Positions 1-12,090 of a DNA stretch of 64,000 nt are shown here, piece by piece; within the stretch, counting starts at the first letter, position 1, and each line of letters starts with the position of its first letter. The DNA lies in assembly GCA_964058845.1 (NCBI GenBank), contig CAXKVR010000448.1:1-64000 (forward strand), read 5' to 3'. The translations under genes were made by a program, and so were the position numbers. The notes beneath the pieces are model-generated. The model had not been told where the DNA came from. It saw nothing but the letters and a program-made list of their open reading frames with translations, and ran no database searches. This DNA comes from Carex sylvatica (lineage: Eukaryota; Streptophyta; Magnoliopsida; Poales; Cyperaceae).

Positions 1-189
1 TCCTGCAAGGGGAATCCCTAATTATTTTTTTGAAATAGTATTAATTAGATTCGAAATAAAACCATGGAAACTAATGATGTTAAATTTAGAAAAAAGATTG
101 AAAAGAAATAACTGTTCTCAATACATACATGAAATGATCTTCTGTACTCAAAATCAAAAGTCGTGTGAAAAAAGTCGCATTCTTTCTTC

Positions 190-366
190 AGCGGAGAGCA
201 TTAACGAAGTGGTAGTATGAATCTTGAAGGCATGAAAATTTGATATATAAGGATGGCCTAAATTTCTTATCACATTTTTCTTTTCAGTTGTCTGTGTTAG
301 AGAAAATCAATAGAAACAGATAATGACGTCTTGCTAATATTATTATTATTATTATTATTATTATTA
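190..366. repeat. Inverted copy of 34.22-34.40 kb
   Basis: About 175 bp here is the reverse complement of about 34220-34395 with few mismatches, including the stretch before the short (ATT)n at 340-366. The two copies lie 34 kb apart. No coding capacity is seen in either. The rest of 1-540 holds no recognisable feature. Confidence 0.75.
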
Positions 367-542
367 GGGAAAATTAATTATTTGCCATTCTAAAATCTTT
401 AAATTTGAAAAATGTCGCTTCAAAATTAGAAATCATCCTAATGTCACTTTAAACTTAGTTAATTTTTAATTTTATCACTCTAAATAACTAATGACTAAAA
501 TACCCTCCCATGGGCTCTTCCTCTCCATAATTTTATGTTTAC

Positions 543-853
543 AAAGTCCAAACAGTTGATTCAAACCATTCAACTTGTTGGATATGTTAAAATGTGCTTG
601 CTTATATTTTTCTGAAATTTTTTAATATTTATTAAGATGGGTAAAAAATTCACCGGTCTAAATATAGCGATTTTGTTAAATACTTAATAAATAGTAAAAA
701 ATTCCAAAAAATGTAAAATTTGATCTGCAAGCACATTTTAACATATCCAATAAGTTGAATGATTTGGATCGACTGTTTGAACTTTAAAAACTTTGAAAAT
801 AGAGAGTGTAATTCAGTGTCACCAAAAAAGAGTGTAATCGAATCCCTCCTCAT
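543..853. mobile_element. Partial palindromic MITE, type F
   Basis: Shares the inner arms and the right terminus (ending near CCCTCCTCATA) with the fuller element at 1019-1369. The left terminus is missing. It abuts the TA-rich tract 854-1018. Confidence 0.55.
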
Positions 854-1018
854 ATGATATTATATATACATATATTATATTATATATACATATATTATAT
901 TATATTATATATACATATATTATATTATATATACATATGTTATATTATATTATATATACATATGTTATATTATATTATATATACATATATTATACATATA
1001 TACATATATATACATATA
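854..1018. repeat. TATATA/CATATA low-complexity tract
   Basis: Imperfect repeats of TATATACATATATTATAT fill the gap between two type F MITE copies. Reading frames here are only low-complexity Ile/Tyr and are not genes. Confidence 0.9.
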
Positions 1019-1369
1019 GATGAAGGATCGAATGACATTTTTTTGGTGACATCAGATGACACCGTCCATTTTTAAAGTCCAAATGGTCGGTCCAAACCGT
1101 TTAACTTGATGGATATGTTAAAATGTGCTTGCAGATCAAATTTTTACATTTTTAAATTTTTTTTACTATTTATTCAGATGGGTACAAAAATTCAACGGTC
1201 TGAATATAGCAATTTTGTTAAATACTTAATAAATAGTAAAAAATTCCAAAAAATGTAAAATTTGATCTGCAAGCACATTTTAACATATCCATCAAGTTGA
1301 ACAGTTTGGATCGACCGTTTGGACTTTGAAAACTTTGAAAATGGACGGTGTCATCCGATCCCTCCTCAT
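1019..1369. mobile_element. Palindromic MITE, type F
   Basis: The ends are related inverted repeats (GAAGGATCGAATGACA on the left against GAGGGATCGGATGACA on the complement of the right). The arms contain the clan core (GGATCGACCGTTTGGAC, TTACTATTTATT, and complements). TA-rich DNA flanks both sides. There is no open reading frame. Confidence 0.7.
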
Positions 1370-1479
1370 ACATATATACATATATATACATAGCCCATAC
1401 CGCTGCAAATGCGGCGGCGCAAATGTGGCACATGCGGCTGCCAATGTGGCCACATTTTCAAACACTGAATATATGTATA

Positions 1480-1860
1480 TCAAATTTGACCTCTACTGGT
1501 AAATCAGCAAGTATGAATTGATACAGGGACCAAACTATAAAAGTGATTACACCAGCATTTAGAGCATTAAAAAATACACATAATTGACATAAATTTCAAT
1601 TTATTTGGATTTTTCTACAGTTAGTTATGAATTTCCAAAGTTTAACTTTTGAAAAAACTTTAAACATCCATAACTTTGGCTAGGAAAGTCGGATTTGGGC
1701 GTATGATCACTTTTCGGAAAGGGGGGAACAAGACGGATCCGAATATTGCCCAGAAGAATCTTCGGACATCCGAAGCATCATACTTTCAAAAAAATATCGT
1801 TTAGTGCCTCAAAAATTCAGTTTAAGTTTTCGTTTGACGGTAGGCATACAACGATCAGTA
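1480..1860. repeat. Dispersed repeat R1, copy 1
   Basis: Contains the block around CATAACTTTGGCTAGGAAAG followed by a GCGTATGA segment. It recurs at about 50880-51270 on the same strand and about 56560-56900 inverted. It encodes nothing recognisable; superfamily undetermined. Confidence 0.75.
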
Positions 1861-1984
1861 TTTTGTTTAGTCAAAAGTCTAAGAGATTATTCAAGAATTA
1901 TCCATATAATTATTTTAAAATATATTACTATTTATTGTGTTTTTTGCCTATTTCTGAGCAAATAGTATATGTTGACAGTAATTA

Positions 1985-2480
1985 AATAATTCAATTATTC
2001 TCTAAAAAAAAGAAGTTGACATCATTGAGACAATCTAACTATATTTTCTTGTGTACATTTAAATAAATTTTAATTTTTAGAATCAATGCCAAGTCCTTAA
2101 TTAGTGTTATCTTTAGATTTGTGATATCCAACTGACAAATCAAATCAAAGTATGTCTTATTTTTTTGCATACACTCTAAACAAGAAAATTTTAATTTACA
2201 AAATTATTTAAATAAAAAATATTAAGATCTAAAAAAAATAATAAAAAAATAAATAAATTCGAACAGACCGCCCGGCGCAAGGGGTTCGCTAGAGCAGAGA
2301 CCACACTTAAAAAAAAAAAAAAATCAGACCGTCCGGCGCTAGAGCGGTCTGCTGAGTTTTTTGGACTGCCCCTAAGTCTGGCGGTTAGGGCATTTTTAAA
2401 AAAAATATCAGATACAAGAGCATTTTTAAAATTAAATTTTTTTTTAAGGGTATTAATAAAAATGGCCGGGAATAACTTGT
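1985..2480. repeat. Dispersed repeat R2, copy 1
   Basis: Matches 57120-57490 directly, including the GC-rich patch with GACCGCCCGG-like sequence and the TATTAATAAAAATGGCCG tail. Part of it (about 2010-2235) also matches 56010-56280 inverted, which is the 3' flank of the polyketide synthase gene. Confidence 0.7.
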
Positions 2481-2544
2481 TCTTGTTATTCTGCTTCCAA
2501 CCGTTCACATTTTTTCTTATGCGAATCTCAATGATACTTTTTCA

Positions 2545-3380
<836 letters not shown>

Positions 3381-3479
3381 AAATGATGATAAGTCATGGA
3401 TCTTATTAAATCAAGGTTGAGCTGACCATTTCTAAAAAATTCTAATGCAAAGAAATGAGAGATAATACCAAACACGGTC

Positions 3480-4460
3480 CATTGTTGCTGCGCATGGTAT
3501 ATAAAATCTGTTTGGAAGCCCACAATCCGATTATTGGGCCCAAAAATGCTACCATCATCAAACTAAGATGATGTGTTTTGGATATTTTCGGACCCGGTAA
3601 TATATTCTGGATATTTTTTAATACGTTTTCAGCATGAATTGTATATAATACGGTTCACAGGATGATACATATGCGGCCGCACGCATTTTAAGACACTGGT
3701 TTTAGTACACTCACTAAATTTTTTTTTTTTTTTGTTGAGAAATAAAATATGGATTAATTTACCCACATTTAAGTGAGAGTATAGAATTAAAAATCAGCTG
3801 ATGAAGGAATAATTACTGGGTGATACGTTGAAGCACAGTGCAGTGTACTGGATTCACATTGCATCAAAGAAATATAGCTTTATCAATTATATGATTTATC
3901 TGAAGCAGAACTGACATATTAAAAATCCATTATGAATCCTCACAGCCAAAATATTTCTAACTAAAAGAAAACTAAATTCTCAAATTGCAAATCAGATAAA
4001 AAAATTCAACCATAATGGATTAATTATCCATTCTTCACTGATGAACTCACAAGCACGGATAAAGACGGATCCTTATCTCCGAATTGAATATACAAACTTA
4101 AACATGAAATTTTGTATCGGTTTAATTAACCTCCTCATTATTCAAGATTAAAACTGAGATGGACAGATCTATAGTCCTCTCCTGGCAATCCAGAGTTATT
4201 TTCCTAAATTGGCAGTTTTCATTCCCAAATCAAAGAATTACAATAATCAACGGTTCAATAATAACAATTTTACAAGGGAAAGCCAACAAGGTAAATGGCT
4301 CAGGCCTTAATTAAATGCATACCTTCAAACAATTACAGAAAAGAAGAACGAATAACAAGAGAGCAACATTTAAAAAACACAAATATTTTTAAAATTTAGT
4401 TGAAATCACACAGTGATCAACAAGGTGTTTAAACGAGTAAAGGTTTGACAAAGATAAAGA
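3480..4460. repeat. Inverted duplication, left arm segment 2
   Basis: 4130-4460 is the reverse complement of 8560-8890, and about 3480-3720 of 9060-9330. A further copy of the block containing GTGCGGCCGCAT lies at about 9785-9870. No gene lies between 3380 and 6500. Confidence 0.75.
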
Positions 4461-4923
4461 GAGTAGTTTTTTATTTATAAGTTACAATATCTTATAATAA
4501 TTCGGTCTTGTGATTTTTGAAAATTTAATGTTTAAAATTTGTATATGAAAAAATAGGAGCCTATATGAAACTGACATAGAAAAATATGAAACAAATAGAA
4601 ATCTCGGTTTGTATTTTTAGTTGAAAAAGAATTAGATTGGAAACTCATCTCTCTTTTTTTTGCATAAACTTATTTTATACTAGAAGAGTAGAAAAAAATG
4701 GATAAGAAATTGTCAAAAATTATGTTAAGACAGATTATTACATTCAAAAAATCAGTTCATTTTCTGAGGTAGTACCACGTGGTTGTTCTTTTGTACTGAT
4801 TGATTGACTCGAATTTTTGTATAAAAATTTGTTTTGTTTTAGAAAAATAGTAAATAAAATTATAAAATTTAAATTTGTATATTTTTTAATAAGATAAAAG
4901 ATAAAGACTCAAATATTCTCTAA

Positions 4924-4962
4924 TCTAATATAATATAATATAATATAATATAATATAATATA
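4924..4962. repeat. (TAATA)n microsatellite
   Basis: About eight tandem pentamers. Confidence 0.9.
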
Positions 4963-5155
4963 AAATTAAAAATAAACTATAATATTTAAATTTGCTTAAA
5001 TTGATTGAATAAGAATTATTATATTAACACAACCCCTTCAAATTGCGGACCTTATTAGTATATATCTCTTTCTATTCTAATTACTTTTGTTGTAGTTTAT
5101 TATTAAAACTGTAGTTATCAATTAAGAATATGATAAAATATCCACAGGTCCAGGT

Positions 5156-5330
5156 AGGGCTGCACAAAAAATTCTTAGTTTGTGATTTGATTCGAGTTTG
5201 ATTTGAAAAAGTTCGTAAAAAATTTGATTCAAAATAGTTCGAAATTAATTTAAACTAAATTCAAACTAGTCATGGTTCGTGAACTATTCTAGTTCGAATC
5301 TCAAAATAACGTGAACCATTAATTTCTGCT
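5156..5330. mobile_element. Single hAT-like terminus, truncated
   Basis: Begins TAGGGCTGCAC and continues with GTTCGAA-type subterminal repeats as in plant non-autonomous hAT elements. No matching opposite end was found, so this is a fragment at best. Nothing else is recognisable from 5330 to 6497. Confidence 0.35.
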
Positions 5331-6505
5331 GATATATTATGTTTGTTGATGACTTAAAAGTTAAAGCATAAGGCTGCCTAACCATAAATCATTACTCGTA
5401 AGTCGTAACTCTCGTTCTCAGTTCTAAAACCTAGACAACTTTCACCTCTCGCTTTCGACGACTACAATCAAGGAAAGAATGCTAGCTAATTTAAGGTTAC
5501 GCAAATAAGGATACGATATGTACAATTTTTCCGAGTCAAAGGGAAGAATGCTAGCTAATTTTAGTTGATTGAAGAAACTAAATTTCCCGGAACATCTCCG
5601 ATTATTTTAGGATTTCATTTTCAGCCAATGTGTCAGCACTTAGCACCGAGCCTAGCAGCTTTGCATATAGAACGAGACACACTCATTATAGCACCTATGC
5701 GTCTCTAGTATACTTCCTTGGATTGGTGAAGGCAACCCTAAAGAAGTTCAAATGTTGAATTTTTGTAATTCCATCTTAACTGACCGCTGATTCGCTCGTG
5801 TAAATTGCATAGAAGGAAGTATCGGCCGAAACCGATCTGTATCGGCCGACAACGGCTTACTCAGGATTTTCATCAGGGAGGGACAAAAAAATATCAAATT
5901 GGGTTTAAATAGCTTATCGAATTTAAACCCATTAACTAATTGGCTACTCGATAAAAAAATAATATTTTGACTTATATTTTTCAATACCCAGACTTATAAT
6001 TTCTGATCCTATAACTTATAATTAATATTACCAATCATAATTTAAAAAATTTATTTTAGTTTTAACACTAAATTTAACTCGAATTACAAATCAAACATTT
6101 TTTATTTATTATATCAGTTGAATGAGTTTTATTTTAGAAAGTGTTATCAGAATTGTCAAATTGAATCTATATATATAGTTGATGGGAAAACTGTTTTGTC
6201 GTTTAATTAAGTATTGACTAAAATTTATGAGTGTTTTTTTTTTTTCAAAAGTAAATTTATGAGTGTTTATTTCTATAAAAAAAAATAACGACCTTAACTG
6301 TTATACCAATTTATGGCAAATCTTGTGAGATTTTAATTAAATATGATTCATTTAAGAAATGCACACTAACTGTCTCTAATCTAGTTCTATACTGATTAAA
6401 GGTTACAAGGCATAAATTGGAACATATATAGGAGGAGCATGTCATACTGACAAAAAAAAATATTTGACGATATATATATAGTGATAATTGACAGGGGCGA
6501 GCCAC

Positions 6506-7011
6506 TAGTGTTTTGAAAAAACTCAGTTGATCGCGGACCGTACAGGACCAACTGTGGAACCGACCCGGACCATGGTGAAAACCTGGACCGAGAATAAAGA
6601 GAGTCACGGTTTTTGATGTATTTTTTCTACTAGATCCGGACTAATTCAGGTGGTTTTAAACTCGTGGACCAGACCAGACTATAACGGGACTAAATCCGGA
6701 TCGAACCGTTACTAAACCGTGCTAATCCCTGGTCAAACCGTGCTAACCCTTGGTCTAAACCATGCTAAACCAAAGCAAAACCGGACCAGACTGTGATCAA
6801 AACCGCTGATTTTTTTTAAGATTGATAAATTCAAATTTTAAATTTCAAAATAAAAAAACGGTTCAACCGGTGGACCGGACCATGGTCCTTAATTAGCATG
6901 GATTCGAGTCATCCTCTCCTAATTTGGACCGTCTAACTCGAACCGTGAGGACCCGTGGACCAGAAGGTTTTGGACTAGATTGGACCGGACCAGACCATTT
7001 GCAAAACACTA
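6506..7011. mobile_element. Non-autonomous hAT element with target duplication
   Basis: Ends are TAGTGTTTTG and CAAAACACTA, perfect 10-bp inverted repeats. The flanks are CGAGCCAC (6498-6505) and CGAGCCAT (7012-7019), an 8-bp target duplication with one mismatch. The interior is filled with GGACCG/CGGTCC and AAACCG motifs and has no coding capacity. A partial copy lies near 9525-9590 and fragments near 11850. Confidence 0.85.
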
Positions 7012-7739
7012 CGAGCCATAACCAGTTTCTTAAAAAAAAAAGATAATTGACAGGAGCGGATCAGGAAATGTTTCAAAATTTTCTGATGTTTGTTCCTTTT
7101 GAAATATATTTGTCATTTCCTACTCCATGCCCGTCTCTCCCCAGAGAAATTATGCGTTTTGCTTCTGATAATTGACCAACACTCGTCAAAGTAAAATAAA
7201 TTATAATTACAGATACATATTCTCAAAGACATGAAATTTTTAACATTCTGATTATGAGCATCATTTGAAAATGGACAATATTCCATCAATAAAATTACCA
7301 ATATGATTTTAAATATTTTTATATATTAATTTATTAATTCTTTAATTTCATTCAAAATACAATTTCTGGACTAACCTTTTCTTTGATTCTATTTTTGTTC
7401 TATGCTTATGAGAGGTTAGGTTTTCTCTTCTAGGGTTATGACTGTAAACTAAAGTACATGCTGAATTTTAGTTAATTTTATTTGAAACTTGAAATGTTTT
7501 TGTATGGTTTGATTGCTCTTTGAATTGTATCTTGTAAGATTGTTGTACAGTGACCAACTCCAACTCTGTTTGTTTTATATGGACTTAGGTTAATTAGAAC
7601 TTTCTATTATTCATTAGTAAAAAAATACTTACAAGTTACATCTAACGAACAGGCCTCCAGAAATATAAACTAAGCGACTAACTTGCCCATAAATCTGATT
7701 AATTTGTATATATGGAGAAAAATATATTGATCTATGCCA

Positions 7740-8090
7740 ATTGGTAGTATAATCAGATAAGTATAATGTGTCGAGTAGTGTGCTAGCAAGAAGTGTGATT
7801 TTTTATGACACCGACAGAATGTTTATAGTGTAATCAGATATGAATTTTACAATCCATACCAATAGAATAATTTTTATTTTTTATTTTTCAACTTTTAGTT
7901 TAACTCAAACGAAGAGATCAAAATTTTGAAGGGAGGAGAAGAATCTAGCTTAAAAACTAAGAATGGAAGTAAATTGAGAGGAGGAGAAAGTCTTACATGC
8001 ATGAGTGGATCCTAGAATGGTATTTTGTCAAGAAATTTTGAGAGAGGGTATTTTATTTGAATTTTTTCAAAAGAAGATTATTTGATCAAA
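7740..8090. repeat. Direct repeat pair, copy 1
   Basis: About 330 bp repeats in the same orientation at 10725-11060, both beginning near TATAATCAGATAAGTATAAT. 7020-7740 shows no recognisable feature. Confidence 0.85.
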
Positions 8091-8214
8091 TTCCCCATAA
8101 TAGTCATACTTAAGGGAAGCATATGGGGGATACCACCGCTTTAGACAGATAGCTTCAGTTTTTCATAATTTATAATTTATAAAAGAAAAGAGATTCATTT
8201 ACAACATCTTACAA

Positions 8215-8470
8215 CAATTTGATTTTTTTTTTAAAGTTCAAACAGCATATTCAAACCGTTCAACATGATATCACTATATTAAAATATGCTTGGAGATAAT
8301 TTTTTTTATTGTTTTTATTGTTTTTACTATTTATTTAGTATTTTACAAAAATAGTGGTTTTAAACAATTGTAGAGTACTGAAAAACATCAGTTTTGTAAA
8401 ATACTTAATAAATAGTAAATTAAAGAAAAAAAAATGAAAAATTTGATATGCTCAGACTTTGAAAATCACA
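8215..8470. mobile_element. MITE-clan core without tips
   Basis: Carries the clan's arms (AACCGTTCA, TTACTATTTATT, ACTTAATAAATAGTAAA) but no defined terminus. Probably a decayed member. Confidence 0.45.
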
Positions 8471-8559
8471 AAACTGAATTATTGTAAAATATTGTAGATT
8501 TCTCCTCTTTAAAAAAAAGCTACTCTCTCTCTCTCTCTCTCTCTCTCGCAAACCTTTAC

Positions 8560-9330
8560 TTGTTTAAATACCTTATTGATCACTGTGCGATTTCAACTAA
8601 ATTAAAAAAATATTTTTGTTTATAAATGTTTTTTTTCTGTAATTGTTTGAGGGTATGCATTTAATTAAGGCCTGAGCCATTTACCTTCTTGGCTTTCCCT
8701 TGTAAATTAAATTGTTGTTGACGTAAACCCGGTGTGTAATGATTATTGAACCGTTCATTATTGTAATTCTTTGATTTGAGAATGAAAACTGCTATTTTAG
8801 GAAAATAACTCTGGATTGCCAGGAGAGGACTATAGATCTGTACATCTCAGTTTTAATCTTGAATGCTGAGGTTAATTAAATCGATACCAAATTTGGTGTT
8901 TAAGTTTATGATTTTTATATTGAACAATTTCTAATTTAATGTTTTTCTTTTGGTTTCAGTTTTGACCTAGGCCTCTTTTTAAAATTTGTTCTTGAACTTG
9001 CATTACGGAAGGAGTACACTTAATTTCTACAATTAGTTATATACAATCAATTGATTACAGCATGATACAAACAAACTTGTATTGAGTGTACTAAGACCAG
9101 TGTCTTGAAATGTGTGCGGTTGCATGTGTAAAAATTATTCTGTGAACCGTATATGAAAACGAATTCAAAAATATCCAAACCACATTATCTTAGTTTGTGG
9201 ATTCCGTATCCCGAACCCAATTAGGAGTCCCGGACGAGTCCAAGTAATTCTCCTACCTCCGAGTTGTTAAATAGGCGCTCCCGTGTTCAACACTTTGCTG
9301 TTTGTTTTGCAATGATTGTGGGACTAATTA
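8560..9330. repeat. Inverted duplication, right arm segment 2
   Basis: Reverse complement of 4130-4460 and 3480-3720. A (CT)n run sits at its outer edge (about 8521-8548). 9330-9525 and 9600-10130 show nothing recognisable. Confidence 0.75.
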
Positions 9331-9524
9331 AAGTAGAGCTCCAGAGAATTATGCCGTAAGAAATTTATATCGGCCTGATACGGTGTAGAATTTTAATTGG
9401 GCTGAAATATATTCACATCTTATATTACAAAGAATTCAGTTGTTTTTTATGTTATATCGTCTGGCTGGTTAGCGTTAGTGACGCAACTCATGGAATCAAT
9501 TTTTGGTGACCACTAGTACTAGTG

Positions 9525-9595
9525 TTTTGAAAAAAAAAACCGGCTGATCCAGGACCGTATATATCAGACCAACCGTGATAATTGATGCGTCTCTT
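9525..9595. mobile_element. Partial hAT copy
   Basis: Begins TAGTGTTTTGAAAA like the 6506 element and shares its GACCGTA/ACCAACCGTG interior, then stops matching. A 5' fragment only. Confidence 0.55.
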
Positions 9596-10134
9596 GTTTC
9601 TTTGATGCCAGGACACTGCACTCTGCTTCCACGTACGTATCACCCTGTAAATCTATAATTGTATTACAAAGAACAAATATTAACTTCCAAAAACCCTAAA
9701 TTAACTTATCCCTAATTAATATAATCAACCTTGTCAACCTAAGCAAATGAATCATCAACGTATCACCCTGTAATTGTTCAGAATATATAAGACCAGTGTT
9801 TTAAAATGCGTGCGGCCGCATATGTAAAAATTATCCTGTGAACCGTATATACAATTTTATGCTGAAAACTACAGAGGAAATTTATAAATATCCACAGAGT
9901 ATACTTCATTAATTGTAACTATTTGAGATCGAAATACAAGCCAGAGTTTGCAAATTTCTTTATATCAGACATTGGACGGACCAAATATTTTTTTGCATTT
10001 TTGCTGTCTCGACATCAATTATATCTCCTTTAGAATATTTTTTGTCTGTTTGATAACTATGTGGCTCAATTTGTGGATGGACAAGCTGGGGCCCGACCTC
10101 CAAATTTCTTTATTTATTTTCTCTTTTTTTGAGA

Positions 10135-10275
10135 AAGGAACGATCGATGGGAATTCATATCTTTTGATGTAACATAATATTTGAATTTAGATCTGAACCA
10201 TCTATCATAATTCGGACTAATTCGGGCCAAAACAGATTGGACGGTCCAAATCCAGGAGCTAACTACATGTTGAGA
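10135..10275. repeat. Direct repeat with 15600-15755
   Basis: Shared blocks include GAATTCATATCTTTTGAT and GACTAATTCGGGCCAA. Non-coding. Confidence 0.75.
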
Positions 10276-10504
10276 AAACAGATGGCTAAGTCTTCTCTAT
10301 TAATGAAAGTTGCAATTTTGATCTTTAAAATTTTAAATTTTACAAATAAACATTACTATTAGTTTCTCTCATAAAATAAAATTACATGACGCTTATTACA
10401 TCTATTCCAATTTTCTAATTCCGCCCCTGTTCGGATCTAAACTCAAAACGTTTACTAATATCAAGACGTTTGCACCACGGCTCCTGTGCAACTAAGTCAT
10501 TTTC

Positions 10505-10720
10505 TGATTTTTAAAGTCCAAATAATCGATCCAGACCGTTAGATGTGATTTCTATATTAAAATGTGCTTGGAGACTAACTTTTACATTTTTTTGAATTTT
10601 TTACAATTTATTAAGCTACTTTGAAAATCGTTGATCTAACAGTGCCTTTTGGTTTTATTGTTTGATTAAGCCACCATTGAATTAGCTATTCTCAAAGTGG
10701 CTTAATAAATAGTAAAAATA
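10505..10720. mobile_element. MITE-clan core without tips
   Basis: Has the GATCCAGACCGTTAGATGTG block and the inner palindrome about AAGCCAC as in type A elements, but lacks recognisable ends. Confidence 0.5.
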
Positions 10721-10724
10721 TTTA

Positions 10725-11060
10725 AAAATATAATCAGATAAGTATAATATGTCGAGTAGTGTATTGGCAAGAAGTGTGATCTTTTATGACACCGATGGGA
10801 TGTTTATAGTATAATCAGGTATGAATTGTACAATCCATACCAATAGGATTATGTTTTTATTTTTCAACTTTTAGTTTAACTTAGACGAAGAGATCAAAAT
10901 TTTGAAGGGAGGAGAAGAATCTAGCTTAAAAATTAAGAATGGAAGTAAACTGAAAGGAGAAGAAAGTCTTACATAGGTGGGTCCTAGAGGTTATTTTGTC
11001 AAGAAATTTTGAGAGAGTATTTTGTTTGAATTTTTTCAAAAGAACATTATTTTATCAAAT
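10725..11060. repeat. Direct repeat pair, copy 2
   Basis: Second copy of 7740-8090, same orientation. Confidence 0.85.
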
Positions 11061-11284
11061 TCCTCAACTGTCTACCTATGAAAGCAAGCATTTTTGTCTA
11101 CTGGTACTTTCCTCATTGATGGCAGTCTTTTGTAAACAACACCATTCATACAAGGATTGAGACGCATTCTAACAGTATTCCTTCCAAATGTTAGCTTTCA
11201 TTCTGAAAATAACCATGTAATTTTATTATGGCATCACAATTGAGGACATGGTATTTTGAAATACTCATATCCTAATCTATACTG

Positions 11285-11640
11285 TTTCATGTCTAAACTC
11301 TAAAAAATTATAAATTCTAATTCATGTAAAAAATTTCATCCGAATTTCTAAGCAGTTAAATTAATTGATGTGATTGATTGTTGAGCTAGTTGATAAAATA
11401 ATAATAATAATAGTAATAATTGTTATTAGGTCTAATATCATGAAATACGAACCCGCTAAGAGAAAAGGTAATTATATATGCAAGAACAATAGCGATTTAA
11501 ATTTATTTTTCTTTCACGAAAAAGACGTTGGTAGACAATTTTTAACTGAATGGAATGGATTAGCTAATCATGTATTAAATACAATGGCCTGTGATTATTA
11601 GATTAGTTTTCTTCTGATCCCAATTAACTATTGTTTTTCA
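11285..11640. repeat. Inverted duplication, right arm segment 1
   Basis: Reverse complement of 2560-2775 and 3290-3360. At 11397-11430 it holds the short form of the trinucleotide repeat that is greatly expanded in the left arm. Confidence 0.75.
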
Positions 11641-11947
11641 TTGAGATTTGTATATGAAAAAACAAATTGAGCGGAATAACCAGCTGATCTATTAATACTG
11701 ACATATACGTACGCATTGATTTAAGGTCCAAAATCATGACTACACTTTGCACACCATCTGATCCTATACGACTCGTTGCTTATATATTTATCCTGTACAT
11801 CTAACAGGATATGCGTAGAGTCCGATTCAATATGTATTTATCCTGTATTTAAACCATGCCAAACCAGAGCAAAACCGGAAAGGAATTTGGTTATCACTAC
11901 CAAATTTTGTCTAAACCATGCCACATAAGATCTAAACATATTATTAT

Positions 11948-12090
11948 TCCTTATAAGTTGCAACAGAATTAGTTATCACACCCCTAGTAGCCTGTCACTC
12001 CCTCCTCCTTCCTCCTCCCAGCAGATCAAGCGAGCTTATTTCCCTCATCTCCTCTTCCTCTTCCTTATACCTGATCAAGCGAGCTCAAAG
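11948..12090 (+). promoter_or_regulatory. Probable SWEET core promoter and 5' leader
   Basis: CCTTATAAGTT at about 11951-11961 is a TATA-like site 130-140 bp before the start codon. A CT-rich leader follows, containing GATCAAGCGAGCT twice (about 12024 and 12073). Positional inference only. Confidence 0.4.
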